Of a stretch of 64,000 nucleotides of DNA, positions 27,837-38,220 are shown piece after piece. Source of the stretch: Lawsonia intracellularis PHE/MN1-00 (lineage in GTDB: Bacteria > Desulfobacterota > Desulfovibrionia > Desulfovibrionales > Desulfovibrionaceae); NCBI RefSeq assembly GCF_000055945.1, contig NC_008011.1, forward strand, positions 925,501 through 989,500. Reading direction: 5' to 3'. Every line of letters starts with the position of its first letter. Position 1 is the first letter of the stretch. The notes under the pieces were generated by a model. The model saw only the letters and a program-made list of their open reading frames with translations. It searched no databases and had not been told where the DNA came from. Made by a program: the position numbers and the translations under genes.

Positions 27837-28348
27837 ATAGCATTTTTTAATAATCTTTTCTTCAATCGACCATCATAAAGTTTACGTTTCAAATAACTCA
27901 CTCTATCAATAAATAGTTTCCCATCTAAATGATCTATTTCATGTTGTAAACAAACTGATAACAACCCTTCTGCTTCAAAGGATACAGGATTACTATCAAG
28001 ATCAATAGCATCAAGCAACACTTTAGCATGCCTTTTAACTTTTGACCTATAGTCTGGGACAGAAAGACAACCTTCTTCGCCCTCAATAAATCCAGAATCT
28101 ATAACAGGTGTAATTTTAGGATTAATAAGAACCAGTAAGCTACTTTTTTGCTCTGGACCACTCACATCAACAACAATAAGACGTAAAAGATAACCAACTT
28201 GTGGAGCAGCTAGCCCTATCCCATTTGCATCATACATAGTTTGTACCATCTGTTTAGCAAGATTATGTATATCTTGTGTTATATCTTGAACTTCAAGGCT
28301 TATTTTTTGTAAACTTATATCTGGATACTGCAATATTTTTAAAGACAT
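27833..28348 (-). CDS. def: Peptide deformylase
   Basis: Fe/Zn enzyme removing the N-formyl group from nascent proteins, 171 aa. The three motifs are 'GIGLAAPQVG', 'EEGCLSVP' (metal-binding Cys) and 'QHEIDHLDG' (HExxH). GGAG five bases upstream supports the start. It is the first gene of the def-fmt-DUF116 unit. The promoter should lie in the 159-nt divergent spacer shared with dus. Confidence 0.97.
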   Translation of the reverse strand: MSLKILQYPDISLQKISLEVQDITQDIHNLAKQMVQTMYDANGIGLAAPQVGYLLRLIVVDVSGPEQKSSLLVLINPKITPVIDSGFIEGEEGCLSVPDYRSKVKRHAKVLLDAIDLDSNPVSFEAEGLLSVCLQHEIDHLDGKLFIDRVSYLKRKLYDGRLKKRLLKNAI

Positions 28349-28507
28349 ACTTACTCCATATAAATAAAAGTACCATTTATTATAGACTAAAAATACTATC
28401 TATATGTATTATTAGGTATGTTAACCGTTGCTAATTACAATATAATAATTATCATATTGTTGAAGTAATGCACAGTATTATATCTGTCCAGATCAAAAGA
28501 ATGTATT

Positions 28508-29500
28508 ATGTTATATAATCAACCTCTTCCCTTTTCTCCTGAAACACCTTGGCTTGCACCCATTGCTGGATGGTCTGATCTCCCATTTCGTTTGCTCTGT
28601 CGAGAACATGGAGCTGCTGTATGTTATACAGAAATGATTAGTGCTAAAGGACTCATTTACAATAATCCAGGGACAGAAAGTCTTTTAAAAACTATCCCTG
28701 AAGATAATCCTCTTATTGTACAACTTTGTGGATCTGAAGCCTCATGTATGAAAGATGCTCTTACTATACTCCTAGAAAAAGGGTATAAATGGTTTGATTG
28801 TAATATGGGGTGCTCTGTACCAAAAATAACACGTACAGGTAGTGGTGCTAGTATGATGAAAAATATTGATAACTCTATTAAGATAGCAGAGGCTATGATC
28901 CATACCGTAAACAAAAAATCTATAGGATTTAAGTTACGCTTAGGTTGGGATGAAAAGCATGAGACATGGCCCATTTTAGCAAAATTACTAGAAGAAGCTG
29001 GTGCTGGCTGGATTACTTTACATCCTCGAACTGCTCAACAAGGTTTTACAGGAACTGCAAACTGGGAAAAACTTTTAGAACTAAAACAGCAAGTAAAAAT
29101 ACCAGTAATTGCAAGTGGTGACTTACTCACAGCATCACATGGAGTTGATTGCATAAAAAAAACACATGTAGATACTGTAATGTATGCACGAGGAGCTTTA
29201 AAAGATCCAAATATCTTCACTAAACATAATCAAATTCTTAAAGGAAAACAGATTACTACAACCAACTCGAACAGTTTATTTTCTATGATAATGCGTCATA
29301 GTTACTTAGCATGTAAATATAGCTCTTATGATACTGCATTATTAAAAATGAGAACTATTGTTCCTAGATATATTCGTCATTTAAAAGGTGCAAAACAACT
29401 TCGTTTAAATATTATTAGTTGCCGTACATGGAGCTCATTTGAAGATATATTACAACAATTTTTAAAAAAAGAACAAGTAGCCTCCTGTAATGAAAATTAG
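28508..29500 (+). CDS. dus: tRNA-dihydrouridine synthase
   Basis: FMN-dependent reductase making dihydrouridine in tRNA, 330 aa. The barrel start 'LAPIAGWSDLPFRLLCREHG' and 'YTEMISAKGLI', then 'QLCGSEA' and the catalytic-Cys segment 'DCNMGCSVPKITRTGSG', are typical; many relatives have GCP where this has GCS. 'ITLHPRTAQQGFTG' and 'VIASGDLLT' complete the fold. DusB-like subgroup is likely but not certain. It is divergent from def. Confidence 0.92.
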   Translation: MLYNQPLPFSPETPWLAPIAGWSDLPFRLLCREHGAAVCYTEMISAKGLIYNNPGTESLLKTIPEDNPLIVQLCGSEASCMKDALTILLEKGYKWFDCNMGCSVPKITRTGSGASMMKNIDNSIKIAEAMIHTVNKKSIGFKLRLGWDEKHETWPILAKLLEEAGAGWITLHPRTAQQGFTGTANWEKLLELKQQVKIPVIASGDLLTASHGVDCIKKTHVDTVMYARGALKDPNIFTKHNQILKGKQITTTNSNSLFSMIMRHSYLACKYSSYDTALLKMRTIVPRYIRHLKGAKQLRLNIISCRTWSSFEDILQQFLKKEQVASCNEN

Positions 29501-29516
29501 TAACGTTTTAATATCC

Positions 29517-30269
29517 TTACTCTATCCATATGAGACTTCCTTGTCGGCCACACTTGCTATCACGTCGATAAGAAAAAAAAAGCTCAGGTAAAAGATACGT
29601 ACAAAGATCCAAACTAAAAATATTCTTAGAAAGAATCCCTACAGATTTAAGCTGAAAACATGTTAACTCCCATAAATCCATTGTTTCTGTTTCTATAGAA
29701 AACCAAGGATCAAAATCTTCATCCCATTCTTCCTTAAAACTTGTGAACTTAGCATATGCTGGTGAAAGGCTTGGACCTCTTACAACTAAAACTTCTGATG
29801 GTTCTACTTTATAATAACTACAAAAATTTTTTACTGCTGTTTGAGGAAACTCAATACGATTTCCACGCCAACCCACATGAATAGCAGCTATATAATGGCC
29901 ACTTTTATGCGCTAATAAAATAGGTTGGCAATCTGCTGTTCTAATTAATAACCCTACACCTTTTTTTGTTGTACTGATCCCATCTGCTTGTTGAGTGACC
30001 CCAGAGGCATTCCCTTTATAAAACGTTGGTTCTGATTCAAACAATAAAACATCCCCATGAACTTGCTCAACTTCAATAAGTTGGCTAATATTAGCCTGCT
30101 TCATAATTCGACGACGACCAAAAGTTTTCTTCTCTATATCAGCAGGGAAATGGTTACCCAAGTCATTGGGATAGGTCCCCTCTTTTGTTTTATCTAAACA
30201 TGGAGTTTGAAATAAACAACGGACCCCTGAGACTCCTGGAAATATAAATGGAATACCAACTAAATCCAT
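29517..30269 (-). CDS. pgeF: PgeF/YfiH-family multicopper-oxidase-like (laccase domain) protein
   Basis: Protein of 250 aa of the DUF152/YfiH family, now known as purine nucleoside phosphorylase-like or peptidoglycan-editing enzymes. Conserved metal-site segments are 'LIRTADCQPILLA', 'HVGWRGNR' and, at the C-terminus, 'LCTYLLPELFFSYRRD'. The start overlaps the end of the 5-formyl-THF cyclo-ligase gene by 10 nt, with AGG six bases upstream. Which of the family's reported activities applies is open. Confidence 0.86.
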   Translation of the reverse strand: MDLVGIPFIFPGVSGVRCLFQTPCLDKTKEGTYPNDLGNHFPADIEKKTFGRRRIMKQANISQLIEVEQVHGDVLLFESEPTFYKGNASGVTQQADGISTTKKGVGLLIRTADCQPILLAHKSGHYIAAIHVGWRGNRIEFPQTAVKNFCSYYKVEPSEVLVVRGPSLSPAYAKFTSFKEEWDEDFDPWFSIETETMDLWELTCFQLKSVGILSKNIFSLDLCTYLLPELFFSYRRDSKCGRQGSLIWIE

Positions 30270-30841
30270 ATGAAACCTAACTCTGTTATATATCCATGCA
30301 TAGGTACATCAGATATACTGGGATTAAATTCTACAATTTGACTTTGATAAATCAAAGCTACCCTTACTATCCGATCCCATCCAGACTTAGAAAGAAGTTT
30401 ATCATAATACCCTTTACCATAACCTAACCGAGCTCCAAAACTTGTCAATCCAACTGCTGGGACTATAATTAACTCAGGAAGATTCTTGCCAGAAACAGCA
30501 ATACACCTTTTATAATCTGGCTCTAAGATCCCAAAAGGACCAACAACAAGCTCTTCCCAACCTCGACAAAGGGCAAATTCCAACTCAGGTTCACCACTTA
30601 AAATACATCTAGGTAATAATACTTGTTTTCCTTCCTGCCAGGCTTGCCTTAAAAGTGACTCTGTAGAAACCTCATTTTTTATAGAAGAATACAAAGCTAC
30701 AGAGCGAGCTCTCCTCCAGACATCATCATTAAATAACTTTGCTGCAATTATACGAGAAGCACTATGAACCTCTTCAGATGAAAGTGCCTGACGGCGAATA
30801 ATACAAGAGTTTCGAACAAAATCCTTATCTAGCATATACAT
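30260..30841 (-). CDS. 5-formyltetrahydrofolate cyclo-ligase
   Basis: Converts 5-formyl-THF to 5,10-methenyl-THF using ATP, 193 aa. 'IVPAVGLTSFGARLGYGKGY' followed by 'YDKLL' is the family signature; the N-terminal 'RRQALSSEEVHSAS' helix is also typical. The start at 30841 has AAGG only three bases upstream; the ATG at 30835 would have better spacing. It overlaps pgeF, so the two probably form an operon. It would feed the formyl donor pool used by Fmt. Confidence 0.93.
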   Translation of the reverse strand: MYMLDKDFVRNSCIIRRQALSSEEVHSASRIIAAKLFNDDVWRRARSVALYSSIKNEVSTESLLRQAWQEGKQVLLPRCILSGEPELEFALCRGWEELVVGPFGILEPDYKRCIAVSGKNLPELIIVPAVGLTSFGARLGYGKGYYDKLLSKSGWDRIVRVALIYQSQIVEFNPSISDVPMHGYITELGFIWI

Positions 30842-31782
30842 AAGCCTTAAATATCTTTTGCAAATATCCCTTTGTCAATTATCAATCACTCTGTTACAAT
30901 TAATTTTATATATTATAAACTACTTTTTATCTAAGAGAAAATGGTGTACTAACTAAGTTTTTACAATATTGTTTTACTAGTTCTGTGCAAATCAATAATT
31001 TAGATATAAATAATAATCTATAAGAATTACTATTAATTAAGATAAAGTTGCTAGTTCTGAATTAGAATAACAAAAAATAAATTTTATAACGCTCAATATG
31101 TTATTAGCATTTTCAGCCTAATGTTATTCAAAATAGTGATAAATAAAAAATGCAAAATCAATATATGGACACACCTAATGGAATATTTATACCAAAGATT
31201 ATAATATAACAATTTTAAGCTGCACATGAAGATTTTACATCATCCTAACACTAATATAACATAATGCCTCTAAATATAGGTGACAAGTTCTATCTAGCTT
31301 ACTAAGCTAAAGCAAAGCTAAAAAACACCTAAAAAAATAGACAAGTATACTTATGTCATAATATATCAAACAGTTCAATGATAACTAAAAGATAACAAAC
31401 TGACTAAAAGTTATTAGTTATGAAGTATCGAAAAATTAGAGTATATATTGTTTTGCTTAACATTTGTGACTAAATTATATTTAATGAGATAATTAATTAT
31501 TCCTTTTTATAATTGAGTATAAAACGTTATAAAAAACAACTTTTTGACGATATTGCTGTTATATGCCACTATAGCTTCTGGTATTTATAACTCTTTAAAT
31601 TTGATGTACATGGATTAGCCTTAATTAAATAATATATAGTAACTAACACGTTATAACCTACAAAAAAATATGCAAAAAGTTCAACAAAATAAAAGTATTT
31701 CTAGAAATTTATCATACTATTCTCTCACTATTATTACAGTTAATTACTCTAATATTATACTAAAAAATTTACCTAAAAAGTT
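30842..31782. other. 940-nt gene-free region upstream of RNase G/E
   Basis: Stops are dense in all six frames and no RNA gene is recognised. It must contain the promoters for the cyclo-ligase gene (minus) and RNase G/E (plus). CTAGTTCTG occurs twice, near 30978 and 31051. It could be a decayed gene or a long untranslated leader; RNase E in enterics autoregulates through a long leader, but no homologous structure is visible. Confidence 0.5.
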
Positions 31783-33840
31783 ATGTCTAGCCTTGAATGT
31801 TCTATTATAAAACAAACCATTACAAATGATAAAAGAATAATGTCAGAAAAACATGAATATTTTCAAACAGAAAAGTCTATTTCTAGTAATAGACACAATA
31901 GCAATAATAAACCTCACGCACAATATATTCAACTTACCCTAAAAAAAGATACAATGACACAGTTAGAAGAAACTATCCCTGTAATGGCAGAGCACTCTAA
32001 TCAAAAAACTGCTTCACCAACAACTCATAACCATAGCATAATTAATGAAATAGAAACTCAAGATACTCAACAGACACTTGAAAGTCAGCCTATAGTGACT
32101 CATAGCCTAACTTTACAACAAACTTCCCAAGCAACACCAGAACATTCAGAGCAAACAAGTACTAACTCATGGAGTGAAAATAATATATCTAAAAAAATAC
32201 CTCATAATGTATACCAAGCTAGTACAAAAAAACTAAAAACTCGTTCACGTTCAAAAAATAAAAATAGAACAACAAAAAATTCAACACTACCTGTGCCTAC
32301 AACAAATCACTTACCTGCACTTATATCCAAAAACTCTGGATTAGAACAAAATTCCCCTGAAATAAATAAAAAAATGCTTATTAGTGTTATCCCTGGTGAA
32401 CAGGTAGAAGTCGCTATCTCTAGTGATGGTCAACTTTTTGAATATTTTATTGAAATGAACCATCATGCAAAAATTAGAGGTAATATTTATAAAGGTGTTA
32501 TTAATAATATTGATGCAAATCTTCAGGCAGCATTTATTAACTATGGCAATACAAAAAACGGATTCCTACAAATAGATGAAGTTCACCCAGAATACTACCT
32601 TCAACCTCATGAGCCAACAAAACTAAAAAAATATCCACCTATTCAAAAAGTACTTAAAGCTGGTCAAGAAATACTTGTACAAGTTGTAAAAGAGCCTACT
32701 GGTAATAAAGGAGCTTTCCTTACCACATGGCTTTCTCTTGCTGGACGATTTCTTGTACTTACACCAGGACAAGAACAAATAGGTATTTCCAGAAAAGTAG
32801 AGGATGAAGAAGAACGTACCCGACTACGTGAACTTATTAAAGGGCTTGATCCAGGGAGCGGTCTTGGAGCAATTGTTCGAACTGTTAGTATTGGTACAAG
32901 TAAAACAACACTTCAAAAAGACCTTAGTTTTCTTAAGCGTGTTTGGAGAGAAATTCGTAAAAAAGCTACAACAGAAAAATCCCCATGTCTAATCTATGAA
33001 GAACCTGGTCTAGCTACTAGAGCCGTTCGAGATTATCTTGCTGATGATATAACTGAAATTTGGGTAGATGATCCTGAAACCAAACAAGCTATACAAGAAG
33101 TAACTACACTGCTCTTTCCCAGAAAAACAAAACTTGTACATTTATACCAAAATAACAATGAACCTCTTTGGGAACACTTTAAACTTAACAAACAAATTAT
33201 ACAGGTACATTCTAGAGAAGTTATAATGCCTTCCGGAGGCAGACTTGTTTTTGATCAAACAGAAGCATTAATGGCTATAGATATCAACTCAGGGAGAATT
33301 GCAGGAAAAACAAACTTTGAATCTATGGCCTATCGTACAAATATGGAGGCTGCTGCAACTATAGCTCAACAACTTCGCTTACGTGATATCGGGGGACAAA
33401 TTGTTATTGATTTTATAGAAATGAAAGAACCTGCCCACTGTAGAGATGTAGAAAAAGAGCTTCAACTGGCTATGAAAGCAGATAGAGCTCGGCATGACGT
33501 AGGGAAAATGAGTTCTTTTGGCTTGTTACAAGTTGTCCGTCAACGTATTGGGTCATCTGCTATCTCTATTAGCCAGGAAACCTGTCCATACTGCCAAGGA
33601 ACAGGTCAAAGACGAAATATTGAATGGCAGGCTATTCAAACTTTAAGAGAAATTCATAAAAAAATGCAACAAACTGTTACCGCTGGTAAACATGAATATA
33701 TTCATACTCTAGATCAAGAACTTGGTCTTTATCTTCTTAATAATAAACGTAATCGTTTAATTGCTCTTGAACAAGAATTTGGCATTCATCTTGACATTCG
33801 TATTTCACTCCTACAAAAAATAGAAAATAGTGATTTATAA
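31783..33840 (+). CDS. Ribonuclease G/E
   Basis: Endoribonuclease of the RNase E/G family, 685 aa. Residues 1-197 are a hydrophilic low-complexity region rich in Gln, Thr, Ser, Asn and Lys. The catalytic core starts at M198 ('MLISVIPGEQVEVAI') with an S1 domain ('IRGNIYKGVINNI'). Catalytic Asp500 ('AIDINSGR') and Asp543 ('VIDFIEM') are 43 apart, and the Zn-link C601/C604 ('CPYCQGTGQ') is 101 after Asp500, the same spacings as in E. coli RNase E (303, 346, 404). The long C-terminal degradosome scaffold is absent. No good ribosome-binding site is seen at 31783, so the start is uncertain. Confidence 0.92.
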   Translation: MSSLECSIIKQTITNDKRIMSEKHEYFQTEKSISSNRHNSNNKPHAQYIQLTLKKDTMTQLEETIPVMAEHSNQKTASPTTHNHSIINEIETQDTQQTLESQPIVTHSLTLQQTSQATPEHSEQTSTNSWSENNISKKIPHNVYQASTKKLKTRSRSKNKNRTTKNSTLPVPTTNHLPALISKNSGLEQNSPEINKKMLISVIPGEQVEVAISSDGQLFEYFIEMNHHAKIRGNIYKGVINNIDANLQAAFINYGNTKNGFLQIDEVHPEYYLQPHEPTKLKKYPPIQKVLKAGQEILVQVVKEPTGNKGAFLTTWLSLAGRFLVLTPGQEQIGISRKVEDEEERTRLRELIKGLDPGSGLGAIVRTVSIGTSKTTLQKDLSFLKRVWREIRKKATTEKSPCLIYEEPGLATRAVRDYLADDITEIWVDDPETKQAIQEVTTLLFPRKTKLVHLYQNNNEPLWEHFKLNKQIIQVHSREVIMPSGGRLVFDQTEALMAIDINSGRIAGKTNFESMAYRTNMEAAATIAQQLRLRDIGGQIVIDFIEMKEPAHCRDVEKELQLAMKADRARHDVGKMSSFGLLQVVRQRIGSSAISISQETCPYCQGTGQRRNIEWQAIQTLREIHKKMQQTVTAGKHEYIHTLDQELGLYLLNNKRNRLIALEQEFGIHLDIRISLLQKIENSDL

Positions 33841-33843
33841 GAT

Positions 33844-34437
33844 ATGAAAAAAGTGCTTATCCATTTATGCTGTGGCCCATGTAGTATTATTCCTATACAA
33901 ATACTACAAGATAAAGGCTATAAAGTTAGCGGATACTTTGCTAATCCTAACATACATCCACTATCAGAATATTTACGCCGAAGAGAAAGTACTGAAGAAG
34001 TTGCAAACAAAATGGGTATTACTATGTTTTGGCAAGATGACATCTATAATGTTTCTAACTGGTTAGAAACTGTCTATCAGAAAGGAATTGCAGATAACAA
34101 AGGTGGTCTTCGCTGCCTTTATTGCTATGATAGCCGATTAAAACTTACCCAAAAAACAGCTCAAGCTCATGGATTTGATGCATTCACAACAAGTCTTTTT
34201 TACTCAAGACATCAAAGACATGAACTTATTTTAAAAGCAGGAGAAAAAATTGAACAAGAATCTCCTAATGTTCAATTCCTCTATCAAGACTTTAGATCTG
34301 GATGGCAAAAAGGCATTGATACTGCAAAAGAATGGGGACTTTATCGACAAAATTATTGTGCTTGTATTTTTAGCGAAACAGAACGCTTCCAAAAGAAGCT
34401 TAATAAATTATCAAATGTTACTACCCCTTCTTATTAA
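33844..34437 (+). CDS. queH: Epoxyqueuosine reductase QueH
   Basis: DUF208/QueH protein, 197 aa, catalysing the last step of queuosine synthesis in tRNA. The Cys motifs are 'LIHLCCGPCSIIPI', 'LRCLYCYDSRLKL' and 'QNYCACIFSE', which bind Fe-S and a second metal. It starts 4 nt after the RNase G/E stop, so it is probably in the same transcript. queA, for the preceding step, is at 56755-57855, so the window holds both late steps of the pathway. Confidence 0.92.
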   Translation: MKKVLIHLCCGPCSIIPIQILQDKGYKVSGYFANPNIHPLSEYLRRRESTEEVANKMGITMFWQDDIYNVSNWLETVYQKGIADNKGGLRCLYCYDSRLKLTQKTAQAHGFDAFTTSLFYSRHQRHELILKAGEKIEQESPNVQFLYQDFRSGWQKGIDTAKEWGLYRQNYCACIFSETERFQKKLNKLSNVTTPSY

Positions 34438-34469
34438 TATTCTTTTATAGAAAAAATTTAATACTAAAA

Positions 34470-36446
34470 TTATACCTGTGCTCTAAATAGCTCTATAGAT
34501 TGAGAAATACCAAAAGATGTCCCAAAAAGAAAAACTGTATCTCCAGCTAATAACTCTTCATCGGGACCAGGAGAAGCTATTATATTCTCCTTTCTACGAA
34601 TACCTACAATAGTTACACCATGTTTGCGACGTAAATCTGTATGTAACAATTTCTTATTTTCCATATCAGATCCAGCTTCTACTTTACATGCTGTAACTTC
34701 AAGCCCAGAAAGAAGCTCTTCTGTCAATGAAGGTAAGTTTGCCCCATGAAAGTTTAAATCCCTCACCATCTCATAGTTTTCGCTTCGAATACTATGAACA
34801 AATTTTTCAATAGTTTGTCTAGGAATAAGGTAGTATCCAAGAACTCGAGTAAAAATTTCTATAGACGTTTCAAAATCTTCAGGGATGACATCATTTGCAC
34901 CAAGCTCATGTAAATATGGGACCTCACCTAAAAATCTTGTACGTACAATAAGGTGTAAAGATGGGTTCAACTTTCTTGCTGCAGCAGTGATACCTCTAGT
35001 TGCTGCAGAATCAGAAATAACAACAACAAGTATTCTTGCTTTTTCAACCCCAAAATGCTTAAGTACTAATGGATGTGAAGCATCCCCATGGTAAATAGGC
35101 TCTTGATCTCTAAGCCTTCGGACTGTATCAGGATTCATTTCAAGAATAACATAAGGAATCCCTGTTTCTCTAGCTGTTCGTGCAAGATACTTCCCTCCTA
35201 AACCAAAACCAACTATAATAAGGTGATCTTGTAATTCTCCTTGATGAGTTAGAAGAGGTTTTTCTTGGGAATTATCATGATTAAAAAACTTCCCAATAAA
35301 CCTTGCTGTCTTTGGGGCTATACTTATGAGTCCTGGAGTTAAAACCATAGTTAGGATACTAGCAGCAAGAAAATTTTGATATCCAATAGCATCAAGAAAT
35401 CCATGGTCTACACCAGACTTAGCAAGAACAAAAGAAAACTCTCCAATTTGTCCCAAACTCATTGCCGCCATTATAGCAACTCTTAATGGATAACCAAGAA
35501 AAGTCATTGCAGGAATTGCTAGCAAAACTTTGATGGTGATCAATATTACTGCCAATGCAATGACACTTCCAATATGATCTATAAAAAAGTGTACATCTAG
35601 CAACATCCCTACAGCAATAAAAAAAAGACTAGTAAAAACATCTTTAAATGGCAATATACCCTCAACTACACTCATACTATATTCAGATTCTGCTAGTAGA
35701 AGTCCTGCTAAAAATGCTCCTAAAGCAAGAGATAATCCTAAATAAGCTGTACCAACAGCAACAGCTAAACAAAACCCTAAGCTGGTCATAAGAAACAATT
35801 CACGACTTCGAGTACGCATTACTTGTCTCATAAGAACTGGAACTACACGATATGCAAGAAACCAGCCACCACCTAAAATTAAAACCAACCGTCCTGCAGA
35901 TAACAAAAATGAAATAGGATCAGCCTCTCCCTGCCCTGCTAATAATGGAATAGAGAGCATCATAGGGACAATAGCTAAATCCTGAAAAATTAATACAGAT
36001 AAAGCAAGCCTACCATGTGGAGCTTCTGATTCACCTCTCTGTTGAAGGATACTTAAAACAATTGCTGTCGAAGAAAGAGTAGCAAGATAACCAATTAAAA
36101 TACTCTGAGGGAATGTCCTTCCAAAAAGCATAGCAATACCACACATAACACCTGTGGTTAAAACAACCTGTATAGTACCTCCAACAAATACAGGTTTTTT
36201 AAGACGTGCAAGTTCTTCACCTGATAACTCCATGCCAATAGTAAAAAGAAGTAAAACAACACCTATCTCAGAAAGAAGTTCAACAGCATGGACATTTTCT
36301 ACAAGCCCTAAAGCAGATGGACCACAAAGTACACCTGTTAATAAAAAACCAACAATCGCAGGAACTTTCAACCTGAGACAGATAAGCAAAACACCAATTG
36401 AAAGACAAAAAATATAAACTAGGTCTTTAAGAAAAGGAATCTCCAT
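34470..36446 (-). CDS. Kef/YbaL-type monovalent cation:proton antiporter with RCK domains
   Basis: CPA2 antiporter, 658 aa. About twelve hydrophobic segments span residues 5-375, with 'LLLFTIGMELSGEEL' typical of the transport domain. The cytoplasmic part has a TrkA-N/RCK Rossmann domain ('LIIVGFGLGGKYLARTA', about 410-525) and a TrkA-C domain (about 570-655, ending in 'GDTVFLFGTSFGIS'). K+ or Na+ efflux in exchange for protons is the family role. GAGG five bases before the ATG supports the start. It is divergent from trkA. Confidence 0.92.
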   Translation of the reverse strand: MEIPFLKDLVYIFCLSIGVLLICLRLKVPAIVGFLLTGVLCGPSALGLVENVHAVELLSEIGVVLLLFTIGMELSGEELARLKKPVFVGGTIQVVLTTGVMCGIAMLFGRTFPQSILIGYLATLSSTAIVLSILQQRGESEAPHGRLALSVLIFQDLAIVPMMLSIPLLAGQGEADPISFLLSAGRLVLILGGGWFLAYRVVPVLMRQVMRTRSRELFLMTSLGFCLAVAVGTAYLGLSLALGAFLAGLLLAESEYSMSVVEGILPFKDVFTSLFFIAVGMLLDVHFFIDHIGSVIALAVILITIKVLLAIPAMTFLGYPLRVAIMAAMSLGQIGEFSFVLAKSGVDHGFLDAIGYQNFLAASILTMVLTPGLISIAPKTARFIGKFFNHDNSQEKPLLTHQGELQDHLIIVGFGLGGKYLARTARETGIPYVILEMNPDTVRRLRDQEPIYHGDASHPLVLKHFGVEKARILVVVISDSAATRGITAAARKLNPSLHLIVRTRFLGEVPYLHELGANDVIPEDFETSIEIFTRVLGYYLIPRQTIEKFVHSIRSENYEMVRDLNFHGANLPSLTEELLSGLEVTACKVEAGSDMENKKLLHTDLRRKHGVTIVGIRRKENIIASPGPDEELLAGDTVFLFGTSFGISQSIELFRAQV

Positions 36447-36714
36447 GTATGCCTCTTTTATTACAGCTATTTTACATATTTTTTAATACAATGAAATATA
36501 ACCGTACAATAAGTATATTACAACTAGCAATTACATTAAAAATAATCTTTTTGATAAACTTATCAATAAGTACACTTACTATAAATACTACCTTAAATAA
36601 AAAATAAGAAAAAATATCTCTTAATAAAAAAAAAAGAAAAAAATACAAGTGCCTTCTTAAAAAAAAGCTGATAGACTATAATATATTCTAGTTATGTTGT
36701 GAGGCATACCCATA

Positions 36715-38130
36715 ATGCTTTTCTCACCAATTCGTCATAAAATTGAAAATTTAAAAATTATTATTGTTGGTGCTGGTGAAGTAGGCTTTCATATTGCTCA
36801 ACGTCTTTCTGAAGAACATAAGCAAGTTATTGTTATTGACACAAGCCAAGAAGCATTACGAAGAGTCCAAGAAAACTTAGATGTTCAAACTATTCATGGT
36901 TCTGGATCAAGTCCTTCCACATTAAAAACTGCAGGCATTGAAACAACAAATATTTTTCTTGCTGTTACAGATAGTGATGAAATAAATATTACAGCTACAC
37001 TTTTTGCATATGCTTTATCACCCCATATTATTAATTTAGCACGAATTCGTAATGAAGAATATGCCTCTTATCCTGAACTTATTGAAAAAGGTCCATTAAA
37101 TATAAGTATGCTTGTTAACCCAGAAGAAGAAGTTGTTAGAACTATTGAACGACTTCTTATGCTTCCTGGTGCAGTAGAATATGGAGAGTTTGATGGTGGA
37201 CGAATTAGGTTAGTTGGTATACGTGTAATAGATGGTCCCTTAATAGATCAACAGCTCTATCACTTTCGAGATATTGTTAATAATGACGGTATAATGGTAG
37301 CTGCCATCTCAAGACAAAAAAAACTTATTATACCTAGTGGAATAGATACCATTCAAAAGGATGATATTGTATATTTTATATATAAATCCAAAAATCAAAA
37401 AGAACTTCTAAGAGTTTTAAATAAAAGCCATGGAATAATTAATGTAGCATGTATTATAGGTGGGGGTAATATTGGTGTCCGACTTGCAAAAGCTTTTGAG
37501 CAAAGAGATATTAAAGTAAAGCTGATTGATAATAATGAAGCTCGGTGTAAAAAACTTGCTGATAGATTAAATTCTACTCTTGTTTTGTATGGAGATGGCA
37601 CTGATAAATCTCTTTTAGAGGAAGAACATATTGATCAAGCTGATGCATTTATAGCTGTAACAAGTAATGAAGAAGTAAATATACTTGCTTGTCTTTTAGC
37701 AAAATCGCTTGGCGTCAAAGAAGTTGTAGCAAGAGTTAATAAACATGCGTACTTACCATTAATTGAAGCTACAGGTATTAACCACATTGTAAGCCCAAGG
37801 TTATCTGCAGTAAATAGTATCCTTCATTATATACGACAAGGTGGTGTACTCTCAACTTTAACAGTTGGAGGAGAAGCCGCAGAAATTATTGAAGTATTAG
37901 TTCCTGAAACATCTAACCTTCTTAAAAAACCTATTAGTAAACTCAATTTCCCACATGGAGCCTTACTCTTAACTATATTAAGAGAAAATAAAAGCTTTAT
38001 TCCTAGTGGACAAACGATTATTGAGCCTGGAGATCGTATTGTTATTATCTGTCTTAGAGAAATTATGAACCGTGTTGAACAACTACTTACAGAACCACCC
38101 CTAGAAGAAAGTACCTCTGTCACGTTATAA
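36715..38130 (+). CDS. trkA: Trk potassium uptake regulator TrkA
   Basis: Peripheral NAD-binding gating subunit of the Trk K+ uptake system, 471 aa. It has two tandem RCK units: Rossmann motif 'IIIVGAGEVGFHIAQRL' then TrkA-C, and again 'ACIIGGGNIGVRLAKAF' then TrkA-C ending in 'PGDRIVIICLR'. Full-length two-unit TrkA is normal for Proteobacteria. trkH follows 90 nt downstream on the same strand. GAGG sits about ten bases before the ATG. Confidence 0.95.
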   Translation: MLFSPIRHKIENLKIIIVGAGEVGFHIAQRLSEEHKQVIVIDTSQEALRRVQENLDVQTIHGSGSSPSTLKTAGIETTNIFLAVTDSDEINITATLFAYALSPHIINLARIRNEEYASYPELIEKGPLNISMLVNPEEEVVRTIERLLMLPGAVEYGEFDGGRIRLVGIRVIDGPLIDQQLYHFRDIVNNDGIMVAAISRQKKLIIPSGIDTIQKDDIVYFIYKSKNQKELLRVLNKSHGIINVACIIGGGNIGVRLAKAFEQRDIKVKLIDNNEARCKKLADRLNSTLVLYGDGTDKSLLEEEHIDQADAFIAVTSNEEVNILACLLAKSLGVKEVVARVNKHAYLPLIEATGINHIVSPRLSAVNSILHYIRQGGVLSTLTVGGEAAEIIEVLVPETSNLLKKPISKLNFPHGALLLTILRENKSFIPSGQTIIEPGDRIVIICLREIMNRVEQLLTEPPLEESTSVTL

Positions 38131-38220
38131 TTAACTACTTAATAGGTATGACAAATGCTATCTAAATATAAGGGTACTTGGGACATAGAATAGATAAGCC
38201 TGTATTCCATAAGGTGTTAC

